A DNA stretch of 64,000 nucleotides, taken from Duncaniella sp. (GTDB taxonomy: Bacteria; Bacteroidota; Bacteroidia; Bacteroidales; Muribaculaceae). Each line of letters opens with the position of its first letter. The stretch's first letter is position 1. The translations under genes were made by a program, and so were the position numbers. A model generated the notes under the pieces. It worked only from the letters and a program-made list of their open reading frames with translations, had not been told where the DNA came from and did no database searches. This document shows positions 40,240 through 48,203 of this stretch, piece after piece. The stretch lies in NCBI RefSeq assembly GCF_029054785.1, contig NZ_JAIDEN010000178.1:1-64000 (forward strand), in the 5' to 3' direction.

Positions 40240-40754
40240 TGCAAAACAACTAACTAAGTTGTACATTTGCGAGTGCAGACCTTCTCACGCAGACTGCCAC
40301 GGACAATGGCACGGTCCCTTTCGGATCAATCTTCGGTCTGAGGAGAACGCGGGAGGGTTCGGCAATGACAGGCTGACCGCTTGCGGTTTGCCGGAACATA
40401 ATGAAAATGCGTTTACTCGACGCTCTTTCTTGGCTACTTGAAACCTGGAAAACTTCAACTCACTGTCAAGGATGAGACAACGGTAGATGCCTTATGGATA
40501 TGTATATTACTCCATGACAACGCGCGAGCGTCATGTCATGGTGCGTTTGCACATATTCTGCGTGAGGCTTCTGCGTTGTCCGTTCCACAGTGAAAGGCAA
40601 TTCCAGGGCCTCAAGTAGCGGAACGGGCAACAAGTACGGCTCTCACGCTTTTTCTTTATATGGCATGTCGCACACAGAAATGATGCAGACAAAACGACCT
40701 GTTGAATGCACCGGAATTTCAAAATCAGAATAAACTGATCTTAACATCTTCAAT
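40240..40754. other. 515 bp without a supported gene
   Basis: Nothing recognisable is coded here. A TACATTTG at 40262-40269 resembles a -7 box and CCATGACA/TGTCATGG near 40512-40541 form a small inverted repeat. A short plus frame around 40281-40373 and a 63-codon minus frame at 40531-40722 have no family features. The stretch could be a decayed gene linked to the palindrome beside it. Confidence 0.4.
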
Positions 40755-41588
40755 ATGAACAAACTAATCTATCCCATTGTTGTCATTGCCTGTCTTTTTA
40801 TGATTGGGTGCAGCAGTGACAATGGACCAAAAGACAAGACCAAAGACATTATCATGTCTGTATCCGAAGAACCCGGCGTAATGTATGATCTCTTTGATTA
40901 TGAGGGAAAGTATCCCATCCCATGCCTCCGGGTGATGGACGAGGATTTCCCCGGAGAGTGGCGAAATCTGTCCATGTCTGCCATTGAAGGGTTTGACTAC
41001 GAGATCGGCCACATGTACACCCTGAAAGTCCGTCGCACGATCCTTGCCAATCCTCCGGCCGACGCAAGCTCTTATACTTACCGCCTCCTTGCCATTCTGG
41101 AAGACAGAATATGGCCTGAAGAGCCGAAAGAAGACAATAAGATAACAGTCAACAAGGAGGAGGATATCCCTTATGAGGAGAGATGCCCCTATCATATCTA
41201 TGACCTTTACAAAGACGCATTCGTCATCAATGCCAACGGGGAAATGCATTATGCGAATTACAAGGATGGCGATATCTCGCTTGACATGAGTTTCGCCGCT
41301 ATCCGGCTCGAATTTGCCATTGACAAAAGTTCTCCCGATTTCCTTGAGTTCAACCGCATCGGCAAGATGGCATATTATGCCTATGTGCTCTCTCCGTTGA
41401 CCGATAAGATTGAAAAGGTTAGATTGACAAGAGGAACGCTCTATCTCAAAGATGTGATCTCGCAGGAGCTGTTCGATGAGATTGTGACCGAGTATGAAAG
41501 CGGCAGGACGCTTGACTTCGGCCTCGTGCTGGCGAATGTCAGCGGTTACGGTCTTCAGAAAGTACATTTCACTATCAGCAAAGAGTAA
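40755..41588 (+). CDS. DUF4377-like lipoprotein of unknown function
   Basis: A 277-residue lipoprotein with signal peptide ending LFMIGCSSDNG (Cys19). Residues about 60-115 contain AIEGFDYEIGHMYTLKVRR and YRLLAILEDR, which fit the DUF4377 pattern of a small beta-sandwich found in bacterial cell-envelope proteins. The remaining 150 residues have no recognised domain and contain an acidic stretch (EEPKEDNKITVNKEED). It is alone in its transcription unit between a palindromic element and GC-rich hairpin repeats, and codon use is more AT-rich than in the xylan locus. It may be part of a small mobile or variable islet. No function is proposed. Confidence 0.75.
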   Translation: MNKLIYPIVVIACLFMIGCSSDNGPKDKTKDIIMSVSEEPGVMYDLFDYEGKYPIPCLRVMDEDFPGEWRNLSMSAIEGFDYEIGHMYTLKVRRTILANPPADASSYTYRLLAILEDRIWPEEPKEDNKITVNKEEDIPYEERCPYHIYDLYKDAFVINANGEMHYANYKDGDISLDMSFAAIRLEFAIDKSSPDFLEFNRIGKMAYYAYVLSPLTDKIEKVRLTRGTLYLKDVISQELFDEIVTEYESGRTLDFGLVLANVSGYGLQKVHFTISKE

Positions 41589-41662
41589 GAGACCATTCAG
41601 CGGGCGGGCGTCCGTATGACATGGATCATCAATGGTATCCCAGATGGGTTGGGGGGGTGAGG

Positions 41663-41767
41663 GTAGGCGTCCGCAGGACGCGGATTTATCGTAGCCCGTG
41701 ACGCTATGGCGTCACGGGTCCACGGATTATCCCCCCAATAGACGTGTCCGGTAGGACACGGATTTAC
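41663..41767 (+). repeat. Three-hairpin dispersed repeat, copy 1 (diverged)
   Basis: Three small hairpins in a row: GCGTCC/GGACGC (41667-41681), a 10-bp stem CCCGTGACGC/GCGTCACGGG (41695-41718) and GTGTCC/GGACAC (41744-41759). The first and last are each followed by GGATTTA. Same order as copy 3 near 55.6 kb. Confidence 0.8.
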
Positions 41768-41813
41768 AAAATAACGATGATTTTTCCGAATGTTGTTTTG
41801 AATTGTTGTATCG

Positions 41814-41932
41814 GTAAATCGGTGTCCGGCCGGACACCTGCCATATATGAAAATCACGAACCCGTGACACCTGTCGCTTACGCGCCGGTGTCACGGGCTA
41901 TGATAAATCTGCGTCCTACGGACGCCCGTCCG
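41814..41932 (-). repeat. Three-hairpin dispersed repeat, copy 2
   Basis: A 119-bp copy in the opposite direction to copy 1, separated from it by 46 AT-rich bases. It matches the reverse complement of 55611-55729 with about six differences. From 41933 to 42090 further GC-rich GGAC/GTCC hairpin fragments continue, including one at 42034-42054 that also reappears beside copy 3. Confidence 0.88.
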
Positions 41933-42106
41933 GATTTCCGTCTCTCACTGCGGACGCCCGTCCGGGATCCCTCGCAGCAGGACGCCCGGATGGCATTGGA
42001 GGACGCCAATGCGGCTTGCCCCTTGTTGCGTGGACGCCCGTTCGGGATGCCGTCTGCGGACACCCCATACGGGGTGGCGTTTGCGGACATCTGATATTGC
42101 CACTAT

Positions 42107-42139
42107 AAAAAAATGGGAGGGTGCTTAACAACACTCTCC
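42107..42139 (-). terminator. Terminator of the polyprenyl synthase gene
   Basis: On the minus strand an eight-base stem with one mismatch (42132-42139 with 42116-42123), an eight-base loop and then CATTTTTTT. It lies about 45 bp after the stop codon. Confidence 0.8.
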
Positions 42140-42184
42140 AAAAATTTTAGCAATATATCTTTTCTGCTTGTGAGTTTCTTTTAA

Positions 42185-43159
42185 TCACACCTCGCGGGAG
42201 ATGATGTAGTCGAAGAGGGCGAGGAAATGGGCCGTAGCGGGTGAGTCGAAGCGGGCGAGAATTGCTGCGGCCTCGCTGCGGAGACGCTGCATTGTGGTAT
42301 AGGCATAGTCAATGCCGCCATTGTCGCGGGCAAAACCGAGCAGCCGCTCGATTTCTTCCTCTCCAAGCGGTTCGCCGGAGCGGAGAAGGGCCATCATGGC
42401 TTCGCTTTCGGCTCCTGAGGTTGAATTGAGGGCGTAGAGCAGCGGAAGGGTGACTTTGCCCTCACGGAGATCGTTGCCTGTCGGCTTGCCGATGGCTTTC
42501 GAGTCGAAATAGTCAAAAATGTCGTCCTTGATCTGGAAACAGAGTCCGAAGAGTTCGGCAAACTTGCGCATTGCTTCGATTGATTCCTCGTCGGCACCGG
42601 TGCAATAACCGCCCATTGCCACACAGGAGACAAAGAGTGAGGCTGTCTTGTGGGAGATCACCTTGAAATAGGCCTCCTCGTTGAGTTCATGGAAGCGCGC
42701 GTTGTAGATCTGGTCCATCTCTCCCAGCGAGAGAAGTTTGCCGAGGTCGGCGATTGCGTTGATGACACGCAGGTCGGCGGTGCGGACTGCGAGACTCAGA
42801 GCATTTGAGACGAAAAAGTCGCCGACGAGAACCGCCACATGGTTGTCCCACATGGCATTGATTGTCTGCTGTCCGTGACGCTGACACGAATCGTCGACAA
42901 CATCGTCATGGATCAGAGATGCGTTGTGGAGAATCTCGACAGAAGCGGCGGCGGTCAGCACGTTTTCGTTCACTCCGCCGAAAAGACGGGCTGTAAGCAT
43001 CACCAGCATCGGGCGCAGCTGCTTCCCTTTGTGGCGGAGATAAGTGCCTATCACCTGATTCATCAGGGTGTTTGACGAATCAAGCGAGCTGCTGATCAGC
43101 TCGTCAAGGCGGGTTAATTCCGGCTGAAGCGATTGGCGTATGTCGGCAAGTGCGGTCAT
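42185..43159 (-). CDS. Polyprenyl (probably octaprenyl) diphosphate synthase
   Basis: A 324-residue trans-prenyltransferase that elongates isoprenoid chains for quinones. The first Asp-rich motif is LIHDDVVDDSCQRHG and the second is QIKDDIFDYFDS, with GKQLRPMLVM and GKVTLPLLYAL also present. The medium-sized residues before the first motif suggest a long-chain product, but chain length cannot be fixed. An in-frame TTG at 43171 gives four more residues, and the ATG at 43159 is preferred. It is divergent from polA over a 108-bp gap, an arrangement common in Bacteroidales. Confidence 0.92.
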   Translation of the reverse strand: MTALADIRQSLQPELTRLDELISSSLDSSNTLMNQVIGTYLRHKGKQLRPMLVMLTARLFGGVNENVLTAAASVEILHNASLIHDDVVDDSCQRHGQQTINAMWDNHVAVLVGDFFVSNALSLAVRTADLRVINAIADLGKLLSLGEMDQIYNARFHELNEEAYFKVISHKTASLFVSCVAMGGYCTGADEESIEAMRKFAELFGLCFQIKDDIFDYFDSKAIGKPTGNDLREGKVTLPLLYALNSTSGAESEAMMALLRSGEPLGEEEIERLLGFARDNGGIDYAYTTMQRLRSEAAAILARFDSPATAHFLALFDYIISREV

Positions 43160-43267
43160 AATGAGGTGCAAATTTACAAAAACTTACATTCAGCTACAAA
43201 TTTTCTTAAAGTTTCGGCGTTGTCAGGGATTTTGGCTAATTTTACACTCGCTTAACAAGTAACAAAA

Positions 43268-46066
43268 ATGGAGAAACGTCTATTCCTTCTCGATGCCTAC
43301 GCGCTGATCTATCGTGCCTACTACGCACTGATCCGCTCGCCACGCTTCACCGGCAACGGTTTCAACACGTCGGCGGTGTTCGGCTTCTGCAATACGCTCG
43401 ACGAACTTCTGCGCAAAGAGAATCCCTCTCATGTCGCAGTCTGCTTCGACCCGTCAGGGCCGACCTTCCGCCATGAGGAATTCGCCGACTATAAAGCTAA
43501 CCGCGACAAACAGCCGGAGGACATAACAGCCTCCGTCCCATATATCAAACGCATTCTCGAAGCCTATCAGATCCCCGTGATCGAGGTCAAAGGCTACGAG
43601 GCCGACGACGTGATCGGCACCCTCGCCAAACGCGCCGCAGCCGAGGGCTATGACACCTACATGATGACGCCCGACAAGGATTACGGACAACTTGTCGACG
43701 ATCACATCTTCATGTACCGTCCCGCTCTCCGTGGCGAAGGATTCGAGATACGCGACACGGCCAAGATCTGTGAACGCTACGGGATCTCACGCCCCTCGCA
43801 GGTGATCGACCTGCTTGCACTGGAGGGTGACGCCTCCGACAACATTCCCGGCTGTCCGGGTGTAGGCGAGAAGACAGCCCGCACACTGATCGAGACCTGG
43901 GGATCGGTGGAAAATCTGCTTGAAAACACCGACAGCCTGAAAGGCGCGCTCCAGAAGAAGGTCAGAGAGAATGCCGAGAAGATCCGTCTCTCGAAATATC
44001 TTGCGACCATAAAGACCGACGTTCCGGTCGAGATCGAAATCGACTCTCTCATCAGGAAGCCGATGGATGCCGACAAGCTCCTGGATGTCTACAACGAACT
44101 GGAGTTCCGCACCCTGGCCGCACGGCTCAAAGCCGGATCGAAGAGCCGTCAGGAGACATCGGCCCCGCAGGCCGACATCTCCGCACCCCAAACGCCGGCA
44201 CCGGCTGCCGACGACAGCGGAATGGGCTCCCTCTTCGATCTTCCCGAAGAAAACTCCGGGCCTGAAACGCTTCCCCAGGCCTGCGAGGACCGCGACTACC
44301 GCCTGCTGACAAGTCCTGCGGAGGTTGCTGAAACCGTCAACCGGATAGCATCCTCCCAATTCATCGGCGCGTCATTCTATGCCGTTGGCGAAGAGGCCAT
44401 GACAGCCCGCTGGGACGGACTCGCACTGGCTGTGAAAGACTGCGAGGGATGGTTCATAGACCTCTCCGGCGACAATCAGGAACGCCGCCGGGAGATACTC
44501 GCGGCGATCGAACCGCTTTTCACCGGTCAGGCCACTCTGGTCAGCCACGATGTCAAACGCGGCTATCTGCTGCTCAAAAACGAAGGAATCAACCTGACCG
44601 CCCCCTACTTCGACACCTCCGTGGCCCACTATCTGATAGACCCGGAGATGAAGCACGAGCTGCGCTATGTCGTGTCGAAATATCTGCGTATGGAGCTTTC
44701 CGGCGTGGACCCCGACATGAAACCGGGCCATCCGAAAACACCCCTGACCACCGAGGCTGCAATGGCACGCTATTGCGAAGAGGCAGACCTGGCCCTGCGC
44801 CTGCGCGCACCGCTGAACGAGGAAGTAGCCCTGCGCGAGATGAGCGGACTGCTGACCGATGTGGAATTTCCGCTGATCAGAGTGCTCGCCGAAATGGAGT
44901 TCACAGGAGTCAGAATCGACGCAAGCGTACTGACCGACCTCTCGGCCCGGCTCAAAGAGCGCATCCGCGGACTCGAAGAGGAGGCCTACGAGATGGCCGG
45001 CGGACCGTTCAACATCGGCTCACCCGCCCAGGTGGGCATGGTGCTCTTCGAGCGCCTCAACATCGACCCGAAAGCCAAGAAGACCGCCCGCGGATCCTAT
45101 TCCACCACAGAGCAGATCCTCGAAAAATATGCAGCCAAAGTGCCGCTTGTCAGCCTCATCCTGAAAATCCGCAGGCTGAAAAAGCTGGTCACGACATATC
45201 TCGACGCTCTCCCGGCACTGGTCAACCCCAAAACCGGCAAGATCCACACGTCCTACAACCAGACAGTCACCGCTACCGGACGCATCTCCTCGACCAACCC
45301 CAATCTCCAGAACATACCCGTCCGCACGGACGAAGGGCGTGAGATACGCCGCGCCTTCATCGCCGACCCCGGCGACTCGATGATGAGCGCCGACTATTCG
45401 CAGATCGAACTGCGCCTGATCGCCGACCTGTCAGCAGACCGCGACATGATCGAAGGCTTCCTTTCCGGCGATGACATCCACAGGATCACGGCCTCAAAGA
45501 TCTACGGTGTCCCCCTCGAAGAAGTCACCGAAGATGAGCGCCGCCGCGCCAAGACCGCAAACTTCGGCATCATCTACGGCATTTCGGCTTTCGGACTCTC
45601 TGAAAGACTCGGCATTGCCCGCGCCGAGGCCAAGAAACTGATCGACGGATATTTCGCAACCTATCCCCACATACGCGACTATCTCACCAAGTCCGTTGAG
45701 ACAGCCCGCGAGCAGGGCTACGTCAGCACCCGCATGGGGCGCCGCCGCTATCTTCCCGACATCAACTCGCGCAACGCCGTTGTCCGCGGCTATGCCGAAC
45801 GCAATGCCGTCAATGCCCCGATCCAGGGATCAGCGGCAGATATAATAAAGGTGGCGATGGTCAGCATCTTCAACGAAATGGAAGCCCGCGGCCTCCGCTC
45901 AAGAATGCTGATGCAGGTCCACGACGAACTCATCTTCAACATTGTCCCCGGCGAGGCCGATGAAATGCACCGGCTGGTTGTCAGCTGCATGGAAAACGCC
46001 TATCACGGCGCAGTCCCACTCACCGTCTCGGCCGGAGTGGCCGGAAACTGGCTGGAAGCCCACTGA
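43268..46066 (+). CDS. polA: DNA polymerase I, with inactivated 3'-5' exonuclease domain
   Basis: A 932-residue repair and replication polymerase. Residues 1-290 form the 5'-3' flap nuclease (DAYALIYRAYYAL, CFDPSGPTFRHEEF, YEADDVIGTLAK, LEGDASDNIPGCPGVGEKTA). A Pro/Ala-rich linker about 295-325 leads to the proofreading-like domain (about 335-520) and the polymerase domain with motif A Asp709 in DYSQIELR, RRRAKTANFGIIYG and motif C Asp886 in QVHDEL. The proofreading domain lacks every metal ligand: the DxE pair aligns with Ala368 and Phe370 (FIGASF), Asp424 of E. coli with Lys430 (VKRGYL) and Asp501 with Ala506 (YCEEA). It should polymerise and remove primers but not proofread. Confidence 0.96.
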   Translation: MEKRLFLLDAYALIYRAYYALIRSPRFTGNGFNTSAVFGFCNTLDELLRKENPSHVAVCFDPSGPTFRHEEFADYKANRDKQPEDITASVPYIKRILEAYQIPVIEVKGYEADDVIGTLAKRAAAEGYDTYMMTPDKDYGQLVDDHIFMYRPALRGEGFEIRDTAKICERYGISRPSQVIDLLALEGDASDNIPGCPGVGEKTARTLIETWGSVENLLENTDSLKGALQKKVRENAEKIRLSKYLATIKTDVPVEIEIDSLIRKPMDADKLLDVYNELEFRTLAARLKAGSKSRQETSAPQADISAPQTPAPAADDSGMGSLFDLPEENSGPETLPQACEDRDYRLLTSPAEVAETVNRIASSQFIGASFYAVGEEAMTARWDGLALAVKDCEGWFIDLSGDNQERRREILAAIEPLFTGQATLVSHDVKRGYLLLKNEGINLTAPYFDTSVAHYLIDPEMKHELRYVVSKYLRMELSGVDPDMKPGHPKTPLTTEAAMARYCEEADLALRLRAPLNEEVALREMSGLLTDVEFPLIRVLAEMEFTGVRIDASVLTDLSARLKERIRGLEEEAYEMAGGPFNIGSPAQVGMVLFERLNIDPKAKKTARGSYSTTEQILEKYAAKVPLVSLILKIRRLKKLVTTYLDALPALVNPKTGKIHTSYNQTVTATGRISSTNPNLQNIPVRTDEGREIRRAFIADPGDSMMSADYSQIELRLIADLSADRDMIEGFLSGDDIHRITASKIYGVPLEEVTEDERRRAKTANFGIIYGISAFGLSERLGIARAEAKKLIDGYFATYPHIRDYLTKSVETAREQGYVSTRMGRRRYLPDINSRNAVVRGYAERNAVNAPIQGSAADIIKVAMVSIFNEMEARGLRSRMLMQVHDELIFNIVPGEADEMHRLVVSCMENAYHGAVPLTVSAGVAGNWLEAH

Positions 46067-46156
46067 GAATCAGTTTAAATCACATGAATTAACCTGTTTC
46101 TTAGAAATCAGCCACATTAATTAATATATAAGTAACAAGTCAATAGCTGAAAAATC

Positions 46157-46477
46157 ATGACACCCGAAGAAAAACTCAAGATAGAAGAACGCATCGTCAC
46201 AATGCTCAAGACCGTCTATGACCCGGAAATCCCTGTCGACATCTACAACCTGGGTCTTATCTACAACATCGATCTGGACGACGACGGCAATCTGAAGATC
46301 GACATGACCCTGACAGCTCCCAACTGTCCGGCTGCCGACTTCCTTGTGGACGATGCCCGTATCAAGCTCGAAAGCATCGAGGGGATCAAAAGTGTCGATA
46401 TCCGCATAGTCTTCGAACCGGAATGGCACAAGGACATGATGACCGAAGAGGCCAAACTCGACCTCGGATTCCTCTAA
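46157..46477 (+). CDS. DUF59 / MIP18-family iron-sulfur assembly protein (SufT-like)
   Basis: A 106-residue single-domain protein. The DUF59 signature is complete: VYDPEIPVDIYNLGLIY, then MTLTAPNCPAADFL with the conserved cysteine, and EGIKSVDIRIVFEPEWHKDMMTEEAK at the end. Relatives include SufT, PaaD and eukaryotic MIP18, which help mature Fe-S proteins. It lies 90 bp after polA and only 15 bp before the LpxH-like gene, so those two are probably cotranscribed. The client protein is unknown. Confidence 0.93.
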   Translation: MTPEEKLKIEERIVTMLKTVYDPEIPVDIYNLGLIYNIDLDDDGNLKIDMTLTAPNCPAADFLVDDARIKLESIEGIKSVDIRIVFEPEWHKDMMTEEAKLDLGFL

Positions 46478-46492
46478 GAAACCAAACAGCAA

Positions 46493-47245
46493 GTGGCAAC
46501 ACGCACCAAGACATATTTCATCAGCGATCTCCACTTAGGAGCCTCCTACATCAGCGATCCGCGCGCTCATGAGATGCGGGTGGTAAACTTCCTGCGCTCC
46601 ATAGCCGAGGACTGCCGCCGTCTGTATCTGCTGGGCGATGTGCTGGACTTCTGGTGGGAATACCGCAACGTGGTCCCGCGGGGATTCACACGCTTTTTCG
46701 GCGCCCTTGCACAGCTGGCCGACAGCGGAGTCGAGATCACATGGCTCAAAGGCAACCATGACATCTGGATTTTCGACTATCTCCCTTCGGAGATCGGACT
46801 GAAAGTCCATGACGGAATCCTCGTCACGGAGATCGACGGACACCGCTTCCTGCTGGAGCACGGCGACGGAGTGGGGCGTCTCCCCTGGTCGTTCCGCCGT
46901 CTGCGCTCACTGTTCCGCAACCGCACCGCACAGCGCCTCTACGCCGCCATCCATCCGCGATGGACTGTCGGTTTCGCCCATTCCTGGTCGTCACACTCGC
47001 GCAAGCAAGGAGGCTATGTTGCCTCCGAACGGGCCGGTGACTCGCTGATCGAATTTGCCGGCAAGTACAACAGTAATCCTTCCAATCCGAAAGTCGACTA
47101 TTTCATTTTCGGCCACTGCCACATTTTGCTTCGAAAGCCGCTCGGCAATGGCTCTGAAATAGTCATTTTAGGCGACTGGATCAGCCGTTTCAGCTATGCC
47201 GTCTGGGATGGAAAGGCCCTTTCAACTCACATTTTCGAGGGCTGA
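46493..47245 (+). CDS. lpxH: UDP-2,3-diacylglucosamine diphosphatase (LpxH-like calcineurin-fold phosphoesterase)
   Basis: A 250-residue metallophosphoesterase expected to cleave UDP-2,3-diacylglucosamine to lipid X in lipid A synthesis. The metal-binding motifs are in order: FISDLHLG, LLGDVLDFWWE, KGNHDIW, LEHGDGVG and FGHCHILL. The DFWWEYR motif and the AIHPRWTVGFAHSWSSHSR insert are typical of LpxH-type enzymes. It begins with GTG, since no ATG is available before the first motif. It is coupled to the DUF59 gene. The Bacteroidetes enzymes are less studied than E. coli LpxH, so the reaction is family-based. Confidence 0.85.
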   Translation: MATRTKTYFISDLHLGASYISDPRAHEMRVVNFLRSIAEDCRRLYLLGDVLDFWWEYRNVVPRGFTRFFGALAQLADSGVEITWLKGNHDIWIFDYLPSEIGLKVHDGILVTEIDGHRFLLEHGDGVGRLPWSFRRLRSLFRNRTAQRLYAAIHPRWTVGFAHSWSSHSRKQGGYVASERAGDSLIEFAGKYNSNPSNPKVDYFIFGHCHILLRKPLGNGSEIVILGDWISRFSYAVWDGKALSTHIFEG

Positions 47246-47341
47246 AAAATCAAAAAAGTTCACTTTATTAATATATTTTAAAAAATAGGAACGAAAATTC
47301 ACATCTGCACATCTCATTGATATACAGGCCTAAATTCTCCA

Positions 47342-47362
47342 AATTTGCAATAATTGCAAATT
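47342..47362. promoter_or_regulatory. Fur-type palindrome upstream of the small RNA
   Basis: Perfect 10-1-10 palindrome with arm AATTTGCAAT around a central A. Its core TTGCAATAATTGCAA has the 7-1-7 form of Fur-family boxes and differs from the box before the Fur-like gene (47649-47663) only by C for T in each arm. It lies 39 bp before the -33 element of the small RNA promoter. Confidence 0.55.
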
Positions 47363-47400
47363 CTTTGATATAAAATTATGTTGGAAAACATATAGAATTA

Positions 47401-47432
47401 TTTGTCAGAGGCCAAATCTTGGCCTACCTTTG
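47401..47432 (+). promoter_or_regulatory. Promoter of a candidate small RNA
   Basis: TTTG (47401-47404), exactly 20 bp, then TACCTTTG (47425-47432): a near-consensus Bacteroidetes promoter with no coding sequence after it before a terminator. Confidence 0.75.
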
Positions 47433-47438
47433 CATCAC

Positions 47439-47527
47439 GAACCTAAAACAATCTTTTTTACCTTAGAAATTGTACCTATTGGAAACTCATAAACGGGAGC
47501 CGCGCGAAGCTGCTCCCGTTTAATTTT
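47439..47527 (+). ncRNA. Candidate small RNA, about 90 nt, with own promoter and terminator
   Basis: Predicted from the promoter at 47401-47432 and a terminator whose 10-bp stem (47491-47500 with 47512-47521) is followed by AATTTT. No open reading frame with a plausible start fits inside. The 5' part is unstructured and A/T-rich, containing a TTTTTTACC stretch that could pair with mRNAs. It sits between the LpxH-like gene and the Fur-like gene. The family is not recognised. Confidence 0.55.
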
Positions 47528-47603
47528 ACGCAAAAATGAAACCATCACCTGAGCGGCCACTACCCGTTTTTAAAAATTTAACACTTAAATCTTAATTCCA
47601 CTA

Positions 47604-47634
47604 TTGATTTTTCGAAATAAAGACACTATCTTTG
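47604..47634 (+). promoter_or_regulatory. Promoter of the Fur/PerR-like gene
   Basis: TTG (47604-47606), 20 bp, TATCTTTG (47627-47634). Transcription would start near 47641, just before the Fur-type box at 47649. The motif AAATTTAACAC lies upstream at 47574-47584. Confidence 0.7.
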
Positions 47635-47648
47635 CATCCGAATTAAAA

Positions 47649-47663
47649 TTGTAATAATTACAA
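47649..47663. promoter_or_regulatory. Fur/PerR-type operator in front of the regulator gene
   Basis: TTGTAATAATTACAA is a perfect 7-1-7 palindrome, close to the PerR consensus TTATAATnATTATAA. It overlaps the start of the predicted transcript, the classical place for repression, and suggests that the regulator controls its own gene. Confidence 0.65.
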
Positions 47664-47692
47664 ATTTAAAATCAATTAAAAACTAAAATTCG

Positions 47693-48124
47693 ATGCACTC
47701 TTACAATTATACCACCTCGGAAATCCTTGACACCCTCTCGGCCAAAGGCGTAAAACCCTCGGCACAGCGGATGGTGATCCTGAGGTTCCTGATGGAAAAC
47801 CGGGTGCATCCCACTGTTGACGAGATTTTCAGATCACTTCAGCCCGAAAACCCGACACTATCGCGCACGACTGTCTACAACACCCTGCGCCTGCTGACAG
47901 AAGCGGACATTATCCGCTGCATCGAGACCGGAGGCAACGGCGCCCGCTGGGACTACTCACAGCATGACCATGCCCATTTTCTATGCACGGAATGCGGACG
48001 CGTGACCGACGTAAACTTCACGATGCCGGCTTCGCTCCCCCTCCCCGCCCCAGGCTACCGGGTGCGCTCGGCTGATGTCATCTTCCGCGGAACCTGTCCG
48101 CACTGCATCAAAAACAACATCTGA
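47693..48124 (+). CDS. Fur-family transcriptional regulator (PerR-like)
   Basis: A 143-residue metal-responsive repressor. The winged helix-turn-helix spans about 10-85 (KPSAQRMVILRFLMEN, HPTVDEIFRSL, LSRTTVYNTLRLLTEADII), followed by the metal-sensing HDHAHFLCTECGRVTD and the second CxxC in GTCPHC, forming the structural zinc site. The family covers Fur, PerR and Zur. The following rubrerythrin gene and a PerR-like box before its own start favour peroxide sensing. It lies 79 bp before the rubrerythrin and both are likely in one regulon. Confidence 0.9.
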   Translation: MHSYNYTTSEILDTLSAKGVKPSAQRMVILRFLMENRVHPTVDEIFRSLQPENPTLSRTTVYNTLRLLTEADIIRCIETGGNGARWDYSQHDHAHFLCTECGRVTDVNFTMPASLPLPAPGYRVRSADVIFRGTCPHCIKNNI

Positions 48125-48203
48125 CGTCATCAGTCCACACCGATCTCACACATAGGAATCAAAATATAAAAATATATCGTATAATTATCTAAAACCCAAA
48201 ATT

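Larger units (their letters stand above)
41589..42184. other. 596-bp intergenic block made of hairpin repeats
   Basis: No gene is supported. Reading frames in it, such as 41744-42094, are built from repeat sequence. It contains repeat copies 1 and 2, a GC-rich tail of degenerate repeat units to about 42090, and the terminator of the polyprenyl synthase gene at its right end. Confidence 0.75.

Noticed and set aside
40531..40722. 63-codon minus frame as a possible small gene
   Set aside because: Composition rich in Cys/Arg/Ser without a recognisable domain or promoter; more likely chance or remnant.
41744..42094. Open frame of 116 codons in the hairpin-repeat block, and a related frame at 55530-55721 with similar peptide
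   Set aside because: Both are translations of the dispersed repeat in opposite directions; the similarity comes from the DNA repeat. No start context or domain supports a protein.
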